From Pseudomonas sp. KU43P (lineage in GTDB: Bacteria; Pseudomonadota; Gammaproteobacteria; Pseudomonadales; Pseudomonadaceae), in NCBI RefSeq assembly GCF_033095865.1, contig NZ_AP019365.1, positions 130,001 to 194,000 on the forward strand: a stretch of 64,000 bases of DNA, given 5' to 3'. Positions within the stretch are counted from its first letter, which is position 1, and every line of letters starts with the position of its first letter. Position numbers and translations under genes: made by a program. Shown piece after piece: positions 34,319-42,699 of this stretch. The notes beneath the pieces were generated by a model that was not told the origin of the DNA, did not search any database, and saw only the letters and a program-made list of their open reading frames with translations.

Positions 34319-36402
34319 ACGGTTTCTTCAGCTCGGTGCCGCCCGCCCGCGACTGGTTCTATGGCGTGCGCACCTTCGCCGCATCGATGATCGCCCTGTA
34401 CATCGCCCTGCTCATGCAGCTGCCGCGTCCGTACTGGGCCATGGCGACCGTCTACATCGTCTCCAGCCCCTTCGTCGGGCCGACCAGCTCCAAAGCCCTG
34501 TATCGCGCCCTGGGTACCCTGCTTGGTGCTGGCGGGGCGATCTTTCTGGTGCCGCCACTGGTGCAGTCCCCGTTGCTGCTGACGGTGGCCATTGCCCTGT
34601 GGACAGGTACCTTGCTGTACCTGTCGCTGAACCTGCGCACGGCCAACAACTACGTGCTGATGCTGGCCGGCTATACCTTGCCGATGATCGCCCTGGCCGT
34701 GGTCGATAACCCTTTGGCGGTATTCGACGTGGCCTCCTCGCGGGCCCAGGAAATCTGCCTGGGCATCGTCTGCGCCGCAGTGGTTGGTGCAATTTTCTGG
34801 CCCCGGCGCCTGGCACCGGTGGTGGTCGGCGCAACCGGTAGCTGGTTCCAGGAGGCGATCCGCTACAGCGATACCTACCTGGCCCGTGACGTGGCTGCCG
34901 ACAAGGTCGGCGGCATGCGTGGCGCGATGGTCGCCACGTTCAACTCGCTGGAGTTGATGATCGGCCAGCTCGGCCATGAAGGCGCCGGCCCGCACACCCT
35001 GAAGAACGCCCGCGAGCTGCGTGGCCGGATGATTCACCTGCTGCCGGTGATCGATGCCCTCGACGATGCCCTGGTCGCCCTCGAAGGCCGCGCCCCGGCG
35101 CACTTCGCCCAGTTGCAGCCCGTACTGGATGCGGCACGCGAATGGCTCAAGGGCACAGCCGAGAATGCCTCGGTGGCGCGCTGGACGGCGCTGCACGAAC
35201 AGATCGACCGCCTTCAGCCGGGCGCCGCCGCCCTCGACCATAAAGCCGAACTGCTGCTGTCCAATGCCTTGTACCGCCTGACCGAATGGGCCGACCTCTG
35301 GCAGGACTGCTGCACCTTGCAACACGCCCTGCGTACCGACGACGCCACACCTTGGCGCGCGGTCTATCGGCATTGGCGTCTGGGCCGCCTGACGGCCTTC
35401 TTCGACCGTGGGCTGATGCTCTATTCGGTGGTCTCCACGGTGCTGGCGATCATCGTCGCCTGTGGCCTGTGGATCGGCCTGGGCTGGAACGACGGCGCCA
35501 GCGCGGTGATCCTCGCTGCCGTGTCGTGCAGCTTCTTCGCCGCCATGGACGACCCGGCGCCGCAGATCTACCGGTTCTTCTTCTGGACGCTGATGTCGGT
35601 CATCTTCTCCAGCCTGTACCTGTTCCTGGTGCTACCCAACCTGCACGACTTCCCGATGCTGGTGCTCGCCTTCGCCGTTCCGTTCATCTGCGTCGGCACC
35701 CTGACGGTACAGCCGCGCTTCTACCTGGGTACCTTGCTGACCATCGTCAACACCTCGACCTTCATCAGCATCCAGGGCGCCTACGACGCCGACTTCTTCA
35801 CCTTCCTCAACTCCAACCTTGCCGGCCCGGTCGGGTTGCTGTTCGCCTTCATCTGGACCTTGGTGATGCGCCCGTTCGGCGTGGAACTGGCGGCCAAGCG
35901 CATGACCCGTTTCCTCTGGCGCGACATCGTCGAGATGACCGCGCCGGCCACCCTGGCCGAGCATCGTCAGGTCGGCGTGCAGATGCTCGACCGCCTGATG
36001 CAGCACTTGCCGCGCCTCTCGCAGACTGGCCAGGACAGCGGCGTGGCCCTGCGCGACGTGCGCGTGGGCCTGAACCTGCTCGACTTGCTGGCCTACCTGC
36101 CGCGGGCCGGCACCCAGGCCCGTGAACGCCTGCAGACGGTGATCGAGGAAGTCGGCAGCCACTACGCGGCCTGTTTGCGCGCGGGCGAGCGCCTGCATGC
36201 TCCGGCCGCACTGCTGCGCAACATGGAACGTGCACGGCAGGCGCTGAACCTGGATGAACTGTACGAACGCGGCGACGCCCGCACCCACCTGTTGCATGCC
36301 CTGAGCGGCCTGCGCCTGGCGCTGTTGCCGGGTGTCGAGGTGATGCTCGAGCCTGCCGAACAACCGCAACTGCCCCCCGGGCTCGACGGAGCGCCCCTGT
36401 GA
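34315..36402 (+). CDS. FUSC/AaeB-type inner-membrane efflux protein
   Basis: A 695-residue membrane protein of the fusaric-acid-resistance family. It has two hydrophobic blocks of several helices (about residues 20-160 and 360-520), each followed by a long soluble part, as in AaeB. Recognisable phrases are YWAMATVYIVSSPFVGPTSS and VGLLFAFIWTLVMRPFGVEL. It should pump aromatic acids or similar compounds together with the HlyD-like and outer-membrane proteins encoded downstream. It is translationally coupled to both neighbours. Confidence 0.92.
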   Translation: MNGFFSSVPPARDWFYGVRTFAASMIALYIALLMQLPRPYWAMATVYIVSSPFVGPTSSKALYRALGTLLGAGGAIFLVPPLVQSPLLLTVAIALWTGTLLYLSLNLRTANNYVLMLAGYTLPMIALAVVDNPLAVFDVASSRAQEICLGIVCAAVVGAIFWPRRLAPVVVGATGSWFQEAIRYSDTYLARDVAADKVGGMRGAMVATFNSLELMIGQLGHEGAGPHTLKNARELRGRMIHLLPVIDALDDALVALEGRAPAHFAQLQPVLDAAREWLKGTAENASVARWTALHEQIDRLQPGAAALDHKAELLLSNALYRLTEWADLWQDCCTLQHALRTDDATPWRAVYRHWRLGRLTAFFDRGLMLYSVVSTVLAIIVACGLWIGLGWNDGASAVILAAVSCSFFAAMDDPAPQIYRFFFWTLMSVIFSSLYLFLVLPNLHDFPMLVLAFAVPFICVGTLTVQPRFYLGTLLTIVNTSTFISIQGAYDADFFTFLNSNLAGPVGLLFAFIWTLVMRPFGVELAAKRMTRFLWRDIVEMTAPATLAEHRQVGVQMLDRLMQHLPRLSQTGQDSGVALRDVRVGLNLLDLLAYLPRAGTQARERLQTVIEEVGSHYAACLRAGERLHAPAALLRNMERARQALNLDELYERGDARTHLLHALSGLRLALLPGVEVMLEPAEQPQLPPGLDGAPL

Positions 36403-36611
36403 TCGGTGAACTGGATATCAGTGGGGTGTTCCTGCCCACGCTGCTGGTGATGATGTTCTGCACCTACCTGCTGTTTCTCGGGGTGCACGCCGTGCTGGTA
36501 CGCCTGCACTTCTACCGCCTGGTCTGGCACCGGGCGCTGTTCAACGTTGCTTTGTATGCCGTGCTGCTTGGCGCGGTGGACCACTTTTGCCGAAGCCTGA
36601 TGCTGCCATGA
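36399..36611 (+). CDS. DUF1656 small membrane protein (AaeX-like)
   Basis: A 70-residue protein with two helices (LPTLLVMMFCTYLLFLGVHA and LFNVALYAVLLGAVDHF), the AaeX/DUF1656 pattern (ELDISGVFLP at the start). It starts with GTG inside the FUSC stop region (GTGA overlap) and ends in ATGA overlapping the next gene. Such proteins always accompany FUSC/HlyD pumps, with no defined function. Confidence 0.9.
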   Translation: MIGELDISGVFLPTLLVMMFCTYLLFLGVHAVLVRLHFYRLVWHRALFNVALYAVLLGAVDHFCRSLMLP

Positions 36612-37483
36612 AAAAACCTTTGCTGACCCTGGGCCGTGTGGTCCTGACCTTGCTGGTAGTGACCTTCGCCGCCGTGCTCGTGTGGCAGATGGTGGTGTAC
36701 TACATGTTCGCCCCCTGGACCCGCGACGGCCACATCCGCGCCGACGTGATCCAGATCGCCCCGGACGTTTCTGGCTTGATCCAGAAAGTCGAGGTGCGTG
36801 ACAACCAGACCGTCAAGCGCGGCGACGTGCTGTTCACCATCGACCAGGACCGCTTCAGCCTGGCCCTGCGCCAGGCCAAGGCCACCCTGGGCGAACGCCA
36901 GGAAACCCTGGCCCAGGCCTCGCGCGAGGCGCAACGCAACCGCAAGCTGGGCAACCTGGTGGCGGCGGAGCAGCTGGAAGAGAGCCAGTCCCGCGAGGCG
37001 CGTGCCCGCTCGGCGGTCAGCGAGGCCCAGGTGGCGGTCGACACCGCCCAGCTCAACCTCGACCGCTCGGTGGTGCGCAGCCCGGTGGATGGCTACCTCA
37101 ACGACCGCGCCCCGCGTAACCACGAATTCGTCACCGCCGGCCACCCGGTGCTGTCGGTGGTCGACAGCGCTTCGTACCATGTCGATGGCTACTTCGAGGA
37201 GACCAAGCTGGGCGGCATCCACATCGGCGATGCCGTGGACATCCGCGTGATGGGCGACAACACCCGCCTGCGCGGCCGTGTGCAGAGCTTTGCCGCCGGC
37301 ATCGAAGACCGCGACCGCAGCAGCGGTGCCAACCTGCTGCCCAACGTCAACCCGGCGTTCAGCTGGGTGCGCCTGGCCCAGCGGATTCCGGTGCGGATCG
37401 CCTTCGATGAAGTGCCGGCAGATTTCCGCATGATCGCCGGGCGTACGGCCACGGTATCGATCATCGAGGGCCAGCACCCATGA
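36608..37483 (+). CDS. HlyD-family periplasmic adaptor (AaeA-like)
   Basis: A 291-residue membrane fusion protein. One N-terminal helix (about 11-33) is followed by a lipoyl-like half (IQIAPDVSGLIQKVEVRDNQ), a short helical hairpin (ARSAVSEAQVAVDTAQLNLD), the second lipoyl half (VRSPVDGYLNDRAPRNHEFV) and a beta-barrel domain. It links the FUSC pump to the outer-membrane factor. The true start is the ATG overlapping the DUF1656 stop; seven extra upstream codons are open but not used. Confidence 0.93.
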   Translation: MKKPLLTLGRVVLTLLVVTFAAVLVWQMVVYYMFAPWTRDGHIRADVIQIAPDVSGLIQKVEVRDNQTVKRGDVLFTIDQDRFSLALRQAKATLGERQETLAQASREAQRNRKLGNLVAAEQLEESQSREARARSAVSEAQVAVDTAQLNLDRSVVRSPVDGYLNDRAPRNHEFVTAGHPVLSVVDSASYHVDGYFEETKLGGIHIGDAVDIRVMGDNTRLRGRVQSFAAGIEDRDRSSGANLLPNVNPAFSWVRLAQRIPVRIAFDEVPADFRMIAGRTATVSIIEGQHP

Positions 37484-38898
37484 AACAGCTGATCCTGGTG
37501 GGTTTCTGCCTGTCGCTGGGTGCCTGCATGATGGTCGGCCCGGACTATGAAGTGCCCAAGGACGCGGCCGTACAGCGCAGCGACCTCAACGGCCCGCTGC
37601 GCCAGGATGCCGACAGCGTGGTGTCGGCGCCGGTGCCCGAGGACTGGTGGCAGCTGTATCAGGATCAGCGCCTCAACGAACTGGTACGCCAGGCGCTGAG
37701 CGCCAACACCGAGCTGCGCGTGGCGGCGGCCAACATCGCCAAGGCCCGTGCCCAGGTCGAAGTGGCCGAGTCGCAAGGTGGCTTCAACGGCGGCATCAAG
37801 GCCGGCGCGCAACGTTTGCAGGAGTCTGGCGAAGCCTTCCTGCTGCCCGAGAAGGTGCCAGTGGCCAACATCGGCGAAGCGATCATCAGCGCGTCCTACC
37901 AGTTCGACCTGTGGGGCACCTTCAAGCGCGGTACCGAGGCGGCCAAGGCCAATGCCGACGCCGTACAGGCTGCCGCCGATACTGCGCGCATCACCTTGGT
38001 GGCGGATGTGGTCAAGGCCTACACCCAGGTCTGCTCGGCCAACGAGGAATACCATATCGCCCGCGAGTCGCTCGACTTGCAGGAGCAGAGCGTACAGCTC
38101 AATCAGCGTCTGCGTGATGCGGGCCGCGGTGATGAAACCCAGGTCACCCGCTCGCAGACCCAGTTCAAGTCGCTGCGTGCCGAACTGCCAAGATTCAAGG
38201 CCGAGCGAGAGACCGGCATGTACACCCTGGCAGCCCTGCTGGCCAAACCGGTGGACCAGCTACCTGCCGGTACCGCCGATTGCGCCGAGCTGCCTCACCT
38301 GAACCAGCTGGTCCCGGTTGGCGATGGCACTGCGCTGCTCAAGCGCCGCCCGGATGTGCGCCAGGCAGAACGCCAGCTGGCGGCCGCCACCGCGACTATT
38401 GGTGTGGCCACGGGCGCGTTATACCCGGACGTGAGCTTTGGCGCTCAGGTCGGCACCATCGGGATCCTCGAAAACCTTGGCGAGCCTTCGACCAACCGTT
38501 GGGGCTTCGGCCCGCAGATCAGCTGGACCATCCCTACCAACGGCACCCGTGCCCGTATTCGCATGGCCGAGGCCTCGACACAGGCGGCGTTGGCGCATTT
38601 CGACGGTGTGGTGCTGAACGCCATTCGCGAGACCCAGACCCGCCTGGCCCAGTACAGCGCCTTGCTCGACCGGCGCGATGCGCTGGCAGAGGCGGAGAAG
38701 TCGGCGAAGGAAGCGGCGGACCAGACGCATCGGTATTACCAGGCGGGGCGTGAGTCGTTCCTGGCGGACTTGCAGGCGACGCGGACCTATACCGATGTGC
38801 GTGCACAACTGGCCGCGGCGAACAGCCAGGTGGCGTTGGGGCAGATCGGGGTGTTCCTGGCGCTCGGTGGTGGTTGGAAGGATACCGCCAAGCCTTGA
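37480..38898 (+). CDS. Outer-membrane efflux lipoprotein (NodT/OprM family)
   Basis: A 472-residue TolC-like factor. A lipoprotein signal with lipobox LGAC (Cys16) is followed by MMVGPDYEVP, the usual start of the mature NodT family. Two coiled-coil hairpins are visible (VRQALSANTELRVAAANIAK and its later counterpart near residue 355-400). Last gene of the five-gene operon, overlapping the adaptor by four bases. A REP doublet immediately after it may end or stabilise the message. Confidence 0.93.
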   Translation: MKQLILVGFCLSLGACMMVGPDYEVPKDAAVQRSDLNGPLRQDADSVVSAPVPEDWWQLYQDQRLNELVRQALSANTELRVAAANIAKARAQVEVAESQGGFNGGIKAGAQRLQESGEAFLLPEKVPVANIGEAIISASYQFDLWGTFKRGTEAAKANADAVQAAADTARITLVADVVKAYTQVCSANEEYHIARESLDLQEQSVQLNQRLRDAGRGDETQVTRSQTQFKSLRAELPRFKAERETGMYTLAALLAKPVDQLPAGTADCAELPHLNQLVPVGDGTALLKRRPDVRQAERQLAAATATIGVATGALYPDVSFGAQVGTIGILENLGEPSTNRWGFGPQISWTIPTNGTRARIRMAEASTQAALAHFDGVVLNAIRETQTRLAQYSALLDRRDALAEAEKSAKEAADQTHRYYQAGRESFLADLQATRTYTDVRAQLAAANSQVALGQIGVFLALGGGWKDTAKP

Positions 38899-38980
38899 GG
38901 CCCAATCGCCGGCAAACCGGCTCTCACAGGATTGGCAGCGCTGCTGTACCTGTGGGAGCCGGCTTGCCGGCGATTGGGCC
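38899..38980. repeat. Paired REP sequence beside the RAYT gene
   Basis: An inverted REP doublet, ggcccaatcgccggcaaacc... facing ...ccggcttgccggcgattgggcc. It begins at the end of the efflux operon and stops seven bases before the 3' end of the RAYT gene, the standard close association of RAYTs with REPs. Confidence 0.9.
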
Positions 38981-38987
38981 CTGCCAG

Positions 38988-39443
38988 TCAAACCCAGATC
39001 GCATCCCAGTGCGGATAATCACCCAGTCGCTCAACCAAACCCGCCCGTTTTGGGTTCAGGACGATATACCGCGCCACCTCTTGTACATCCTCTTCCCGCC
39101 GCAAGGCCCGGTCATGAAAGCCTTTCTGCCAAAGCCGTCCGTAGCGCCCCTGATAGCGGTTGATGACGCAGGTGCTACGCGACTTAACCCGGCGCATCAA
39201 AGTCTTCAGGCTTACCGGCCCGAGTTCGATAAGCCAGTGGAAATGATCAGGCATCACTACCCAAGCCAGAGAACGGGCTGCGCCTTCTGCCTCGGCCTGG
39301 CGAAACTGGTGGATCAACAGGCGGGCTGAGTGGAACCCGCTCAGCACAGGGGCCCTGTGCAATGTGGCGCTGGTGAGTAGGTACAACCGGTTTCTTTCCG
39401 AAAACCGGCCGATTCTCAGATGACTCGAATGGGGACGATCCAT
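38988..39443 (-). CDS. RAYT, REP-associated tyrosine transposase
   Basis: A 151-residue single-strand transposase of the Y1/HUH type. The metal-binding motif is HFHW (67-70) in WVVMPDHFHWLIEL, and the nucleophile is probably Tyr126 in EVARYIVLNP. FHDRALRREED is the conserved link between them. aggagg lies eight bases before its ATG. REP doublets flank it on both sides, as expected for the enzyme that spreads them. It is full length and has no disruption, so it could be active. Confidence 0.93.
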   Translation of the reverse strand: MDRPHSSHLRIGRFSERNRLYLLTSATLHRAPVLSGFHSARLLIHQFRQAEAEGAARSLAWVVMPDHFHWLIELGPVSLKTLMRRVKSRSTCVINRYQGRYGRLWQKGFHDRALRREEDVQEVARYIVLNPKRAGLVERLGDYPHWDAIWV

Positions 39444-39536
39444 GTGCCCTGCCTCCTGATGGTCAGCTCATCAGGCTAGTAGCAGTGGACCTGCTGTGGT
39501 GGATTGCAATCGGCACCTGATGTTTCAGCTGCGCTC

Positions 39537-39640
39537 CCATCGCCGGCAAGCCGGCTCCCACAGGTACCCCATTGAGCTTGAGCCTTGCGCTGTACCTGTA
39601 GGAGCTGGCTTGCCAGCGATCGAGGGCGAAGCCCTCGCCA
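39537..39640. repeat. REP doublet, left copy of a 104-base direct repeat
   Basis: This is a REP doublet (catcgccggcaagccggctc... facing ...ctggcttgccagcgatcg) ending in a small hairpin, gagggcgaagccctc. The same 104 bases recur at 40476-40579 in the same orientation with one difference (T at 39578, C at 40517). The copies bracket the leader RNA and small genes between them. Confidence 0.9.
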
Positions 39641-39714
39641 AGGCCTTCTGCTGTAGGACATTTCTGAATCCGAAACCAAATGCTTCAGTTCCAGTTCTCT
39701 GCCGAATTATCCTA

Positions 39715-39890
39715 CGGCACCTGTCGGAAGGTGCTGTCTTGGCTGGGAAGTGCTCTCGGACTACTGTCCTCGGGTCGCCTCGCAAGGCGATCGGGCGTGA
39801 GACACCCGGATGGTTACAGGTCGCACCGCTCTATGGCGGTCGTGCGTGGGCAGGCTTCGGTCTGGCCGGGTTCCTGTACCCCGGGTCTCA
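39715..39890 (+). ncRNA. Structured leader RNA candidate upstream of two small genes
   Basis: There is no convincing ORF here, but hairpins follow one another: gcacct/aggtgc (39717-39734); tcgcct-cgca-aggcga (39775-39790); a bulged stem at 39822-39846 closing on accgc/gcggt; caggc-ttcg-gtctg with a stable C(UUCG)G loop (39851-39864); and ccggg/cccgg (39866-39884). It ends about 75 bases before the ATG at 39966. I believe similar sequence precedes DUF3077/DUF6124-type genes in other Pseudomonas. It could be a cis-regulatory leader or an independent RNA. The rest of 39444-39965 holds a REP doublet and no gene. Confidence 0.55.
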
Positions 39891-39965
39891 CCCCATGCAC
39901 GACTGCCACCCAAATCCGTGAGACGAAGAGGAAGGCAGAATCTTTCCGAGTACAGGAGATCCGCC

Positions 39966-40196
39966 ATGAAAAAGCTCGTCCCCGACCCGCCTGCCATCTC
40001 GCTCTCTGCCCCGCCCAGCCCCGAGGACTGCAACACGCTCATCCATGTCCTGACACTCACCCTGCAGCAATCCGCCAACGTGCTGCTCGACAGCCCACAA
40101 GGCCCTCAGCGAGACGCGATGGGCATGAACATCCGCGTGCTATGCCGGATGATCAACGCCTTGAACGAGCACGCCACTGCGCAGGGGGCGACATGA
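39966..40196 (+). CDS. Small hypothetical protein
   Basis: A 76-residue protein (MKKLVPDPPAIS...), with aggag upstream of the ATG. A proline-rich start is followed by predicted helices (CNTLIHVLTLTLQQSANVLL and MNIRVLCRMINALNEHA). There is no signal peptide or membrane helix. It resembles in layout the small Pseudomonas proteins of the DUF6124 kind, which I cannot confirm. It overlaps the next gene by four bases, so the two are made together. Confidence 0.65.
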   Translation: MKKLVPDPPAISLSAPPSPEDCNTLIHVLTLTLQQSANVLLDSPQGPQRDAMGMNIRVLCRMINALNEHATAQGAT

Positions 40197-40447
40197 AGAG
40201 TAAAGCCCCGGACCACGCCTCGACCGCAGGCGTTGAAACCTTCGATCTGTTCAGCCTGAAACCCGATGTGCCGTTCAATCATGCCTTCTCGCAGCTGTCG
40301 GTGCTGCTCGGTTGCATCCGCCACCTCACCACCGAGGCCGAAATGAAAAATGACCGCGTCGCAGGCAGTGCGGCGAGGATCCTCAGCGAGATGGCCAAGG
40401 CTTTGATCGATGATCTGGAGCGGGGGATGAACAAGGTTCCTCAATAA
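40193..40447 (+). CDS. DUF3077-like small protein
   Basis: An 84-residue protein. FDLFSLKPDVPFNHAFSQLS, LLGCIRHLTTEAEM and the end MAKALIDDLERGM fit the pattern I associate with DUF3077, a small Pseudomonas family of unknown function. It is translationally coupled to the preceding gene (ATGA) and both follow the structured leader. Confidence 0.7.
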   Translation: MKSKAPDHASTAGVETFDLFSLKPDVPFNHAFSQLSVLLGCIRHLTTEAEMKNDRVAGSAARILSEMAKALIDDLERGMNKVPQ

Positions 40448-40475
40448 GTTTCGAGCATCTGGGGCGGACTTGCGG

Positions 40476-40579
40476 CCATCGCCGGCAAGCCGGCTCCCAC
40501 AGGTACCCCATTGAGCCTGAGCCTTGCGCTGTACCTGTAGGAGCTGGCTTGCCAGCGATCGAGGGCGAAGCCCTCGCCA
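40476..40579. repeat. REP doublet, right copy of the 104-base direct repeat
   Basis: This is the second copy of the repeat at 39537-39640, identical but for one base and 939 bases downstream. It lies between the DUF3077-like gene and the FTR1 gene, and ends with the same gagggcgaagccctc hairpin. Confidence 0.9.
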
Positions 40580-40681
40580 GACAGTTGTCTCAAGATTTTT
40601 CATGAAATCCGCCCACAAACCTTGAGGGAAGCTGAGTGGAAGTGAACAATGTTCTCTTTCGTATTCCCTTCGAGATTGGCC

Positions 40682-42580
40682 ATGAATTCCCGTTCCCGTC
40701 TGCTTGCCTGGTTGCTGTGGCCCATGCTGGCGCTGTGCAGCACAGTGGTGCTGGCCGAATCCCCTGCCGAGGCCGGCAAGGCCCTGCATTTGCTCGACTA
40801 CATCGGTGCTGACTACCCGCCGACCGTACGCGATGGCAAGGTGATCGACGGCGGTGAATACCGCGAGCAGCAGGAATTCAGTGCAGTGTTGGCCGATCTG
40901 GTCAAAGGCTTGCCGGCTCATACCGAACAAGCGGCATTGGAGCAGGGCGTTCAGGCGCTGCGCCAGGCTATCGACGAACGCCAGGAGGGCGCTGCAGTCG
41001 CCAAGCAGGCTCGCCAGCTTGGTGCTCGCCTGGCGGTGGCCTACGAGGTCAGCCAAGCCCCGGTGATTACCCCGGACCCGGCCCGCGGCGCTTCGCTGTA
41101 TGCGCAGAACTGCTCGATCTGCCACGGTGACACGGGGGCCGGCGATGGCCCGGCGGGCGTCGGGCTGGAGCCGGCTCCGGCCGATCTGCGTAACGCCGAA
41201 CGCCTTGATCAGCTGAGCCTGTACGACCTGTACAACACGCTCGGCCTGGGTATCGACGGCACCGAGATGCCTTCCTTCGCCGAGGAGCTCGACGAGCGTC
41301 AGCGTTGGGATGTGGCGGTGTATATCGCCAGTTTTTCGGCCAACCCGCAGGCTGCCAAGGGCGAGAAGACCTGGAACATTGCCGAGCTGGCCCGTCAGAC
41401 CCCGGCTGAAGTGGCTGCCAACGAAGGCGCGGGCGCGGTGGAAGGATTCCGCGCCCAGCGCGCCCGGCCGCCGCAGGTCAAGCGTGGTCCGGCCCAGTTG
41501 CTCGAGTACACCGCCAGTACTCTGGACAAGAGCCTGGCAGCTTACCGCGCAGGCGATCATGACCAGGCCTACGACCTGTCGGTAGCCGCCTACCTGGAAG
41601 GCTTCGAGCTGGTGGAAAGCTCGCTGGACAACATCGATACCCAAACGCGCAAGGACACTGAGAAGTCCTTGATGGCTTACCGCCAGTCACTGCAGGACGG
41701 CTTGCCGGTCGCGCAAGCCGAGCAGCGGTTGGCCGAAGCCAAGGTCAAGCTCGAGCAGGCAGCCAAGCTGCTGGGCAGCGACGGCCTGAGCTGGTCGCTG
41801 AGCTACATTTCCGGCTTGCTGATCCTGCTGCGCGAGGGCCTTGAAGCCATTCTGGTGCTGGCCGCGATCCTCGCCTTCCTGCGCAATACCGGCCAGCAAT
41901 CGGCGGTGCGCAGCGTGAATATCGGCTGGGGCCTGGCGCTGGTCGCCGGCTTTGCCACATGGGCCGTGGCGGCTTACGTGATCGACGTCGGCGGCGCCCA
42001 GCGCGAACTGCTCGAAGGCTGCACGGCGCTGTTCGCCTCGGTGATGGTGCTGTGGCTGGGTGTATGGATGCACGACCGCCGCCACGCCGCGGCCTGGCAG
42101 GACTACATCAAGAGCAGCCTGGTCAGCGGCGGCGGGCGCTTCGGCTTTGCCGTGCTGGCGTTCTTCTCGGTGTACCGAGAGTTGTTCGAGGTGATCTTGT
42201 TCTACGAAACCCTGTGGCTGCAGGCTGGGCCTGCCGGGCATCAGGCGGTACTGGCGGGTGGCGCCACGGCGCTGGTGCTGCTGGTGGGCCTGGCCTGGGT
42301 AATCCTGCGCGGCTCGGCCAAGCTGCCGCTGGCACTGTTCTTCAGCATCAACGCCGCCTTGCTGTGTGCGCTGTCGGTGGTGTTCGCCGGGCATGGCGTG
42401 AAGGCACTGCAGGAGGCGGGCGTGCTGGGCACGCGGCCGGTGGCGTTCTTCGAGTTCGACTGGCTGGGGATTCATGCCGATGCCTATTCGCTGGCCGCAC
42501 AGGCGGTGGCGTTGCTGGCTATTGTGGTGTTGTATGGACGCAGTCGCCTGGCCGAGAAGCGGCGGGCTGCGGCGAACTGA
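40682..42580 (+). CDS. Cytochrome c / FTR1-type iron permease fusion
   Basis: A 632-residue membrane protein. Signal peptide (residues 1-25, cut near VVLA-ESPA), then a c-type cytochrome domain with CSICH (144-148) and likely axial Met196 (EMPSF), a helical linker, and a C-terminal FTR1 permease of about seven helices with REGLE (384-388) and a second RELFE motif. REGLE-type motifs carry iron through the membrane in FTR1/EfeU. The cytochrome may take the electron released when Fe(II) is oxidised at uptake, by inference. An upstream ATG at 40649 is open, but the signal peptide fits the start at 40682 better. Confidence 0.88.
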   Translation: MNSRSRLLAWLLWPMLALCSTVVLAESPAEAGKALHLLDYIGADYPPTVRDGKVIDGGEYREQQEFSAVLADLVKGLPAHTEQAALEQGVQALRQAIDERQEGAAVAKQARQLGARLAVAYEVSQAPVITPDPARGASLYAQNCSICHGDTGAGDGPAGVGLEPAPADLRNAERLDQLSLYDLYNTLGLGIDGTEMPSFAEELDERQRWDVAVYIASFSANPQAAKGEKTWNIAELARQTPAEVAANEGAGAVEGFRAQRARPPQVKRGPAQLLEYTASTLDKSLAAYRAGDHDQAYDLSVAAYLEGFELVESSLDNIDTQTRKDTEKSLMAYRQSLQDGLPVAQAEQRLAEAKVKLEQAAKLLGSDGLSWSLSYISGLLILLREGLEAILVLAAILAFLRNTGQQSAVRSVNIGWGLALVAGFATWAVAAYVIDVGGAQRELLEGCTALFASVMVLWLGVWMHDRRHAAAWQDYIKSSLVSGGGRFGFAVLAFFSVYRELFEVILFYETLWLQAGPAGHQAVLAGGATALVLLVGLAWVILRGSAKLPLALFFSINAALLCALSVVFAGHGVKALQEAGVLGTRPVAFFEFDWLGIHADAYSLAAQAVALLAIVVLYGRSRLAEKRRAAAN

Positions 42581-42591
42581 AGCCGCTTTGC

Positions 42592-42671
42592 GGCCTATCG
42601 CCGGCAAGCCGGCTCCCACAGGGATGGACCGCACCGAGCCCTGTGGGAGCCGGCTTGCCGGCGATGAGGCC
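42592..42671. repeat. Paired REP sequence
   Basis: An inverted REP doublet between the FTR1 and UPF0178 genes: ggcctatcgccggcaagccggctcccacag facing ctgtgggagccggcttgccggcgatgaggcc, separated by a short loop. The two arms are nearly perfect complements, so it would form a strong hairpin in RNA. Confidence 0.92.
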
Positions 42672-42699
42672 AGTGCAGATCTAAAGAGAGAATTGCTTC

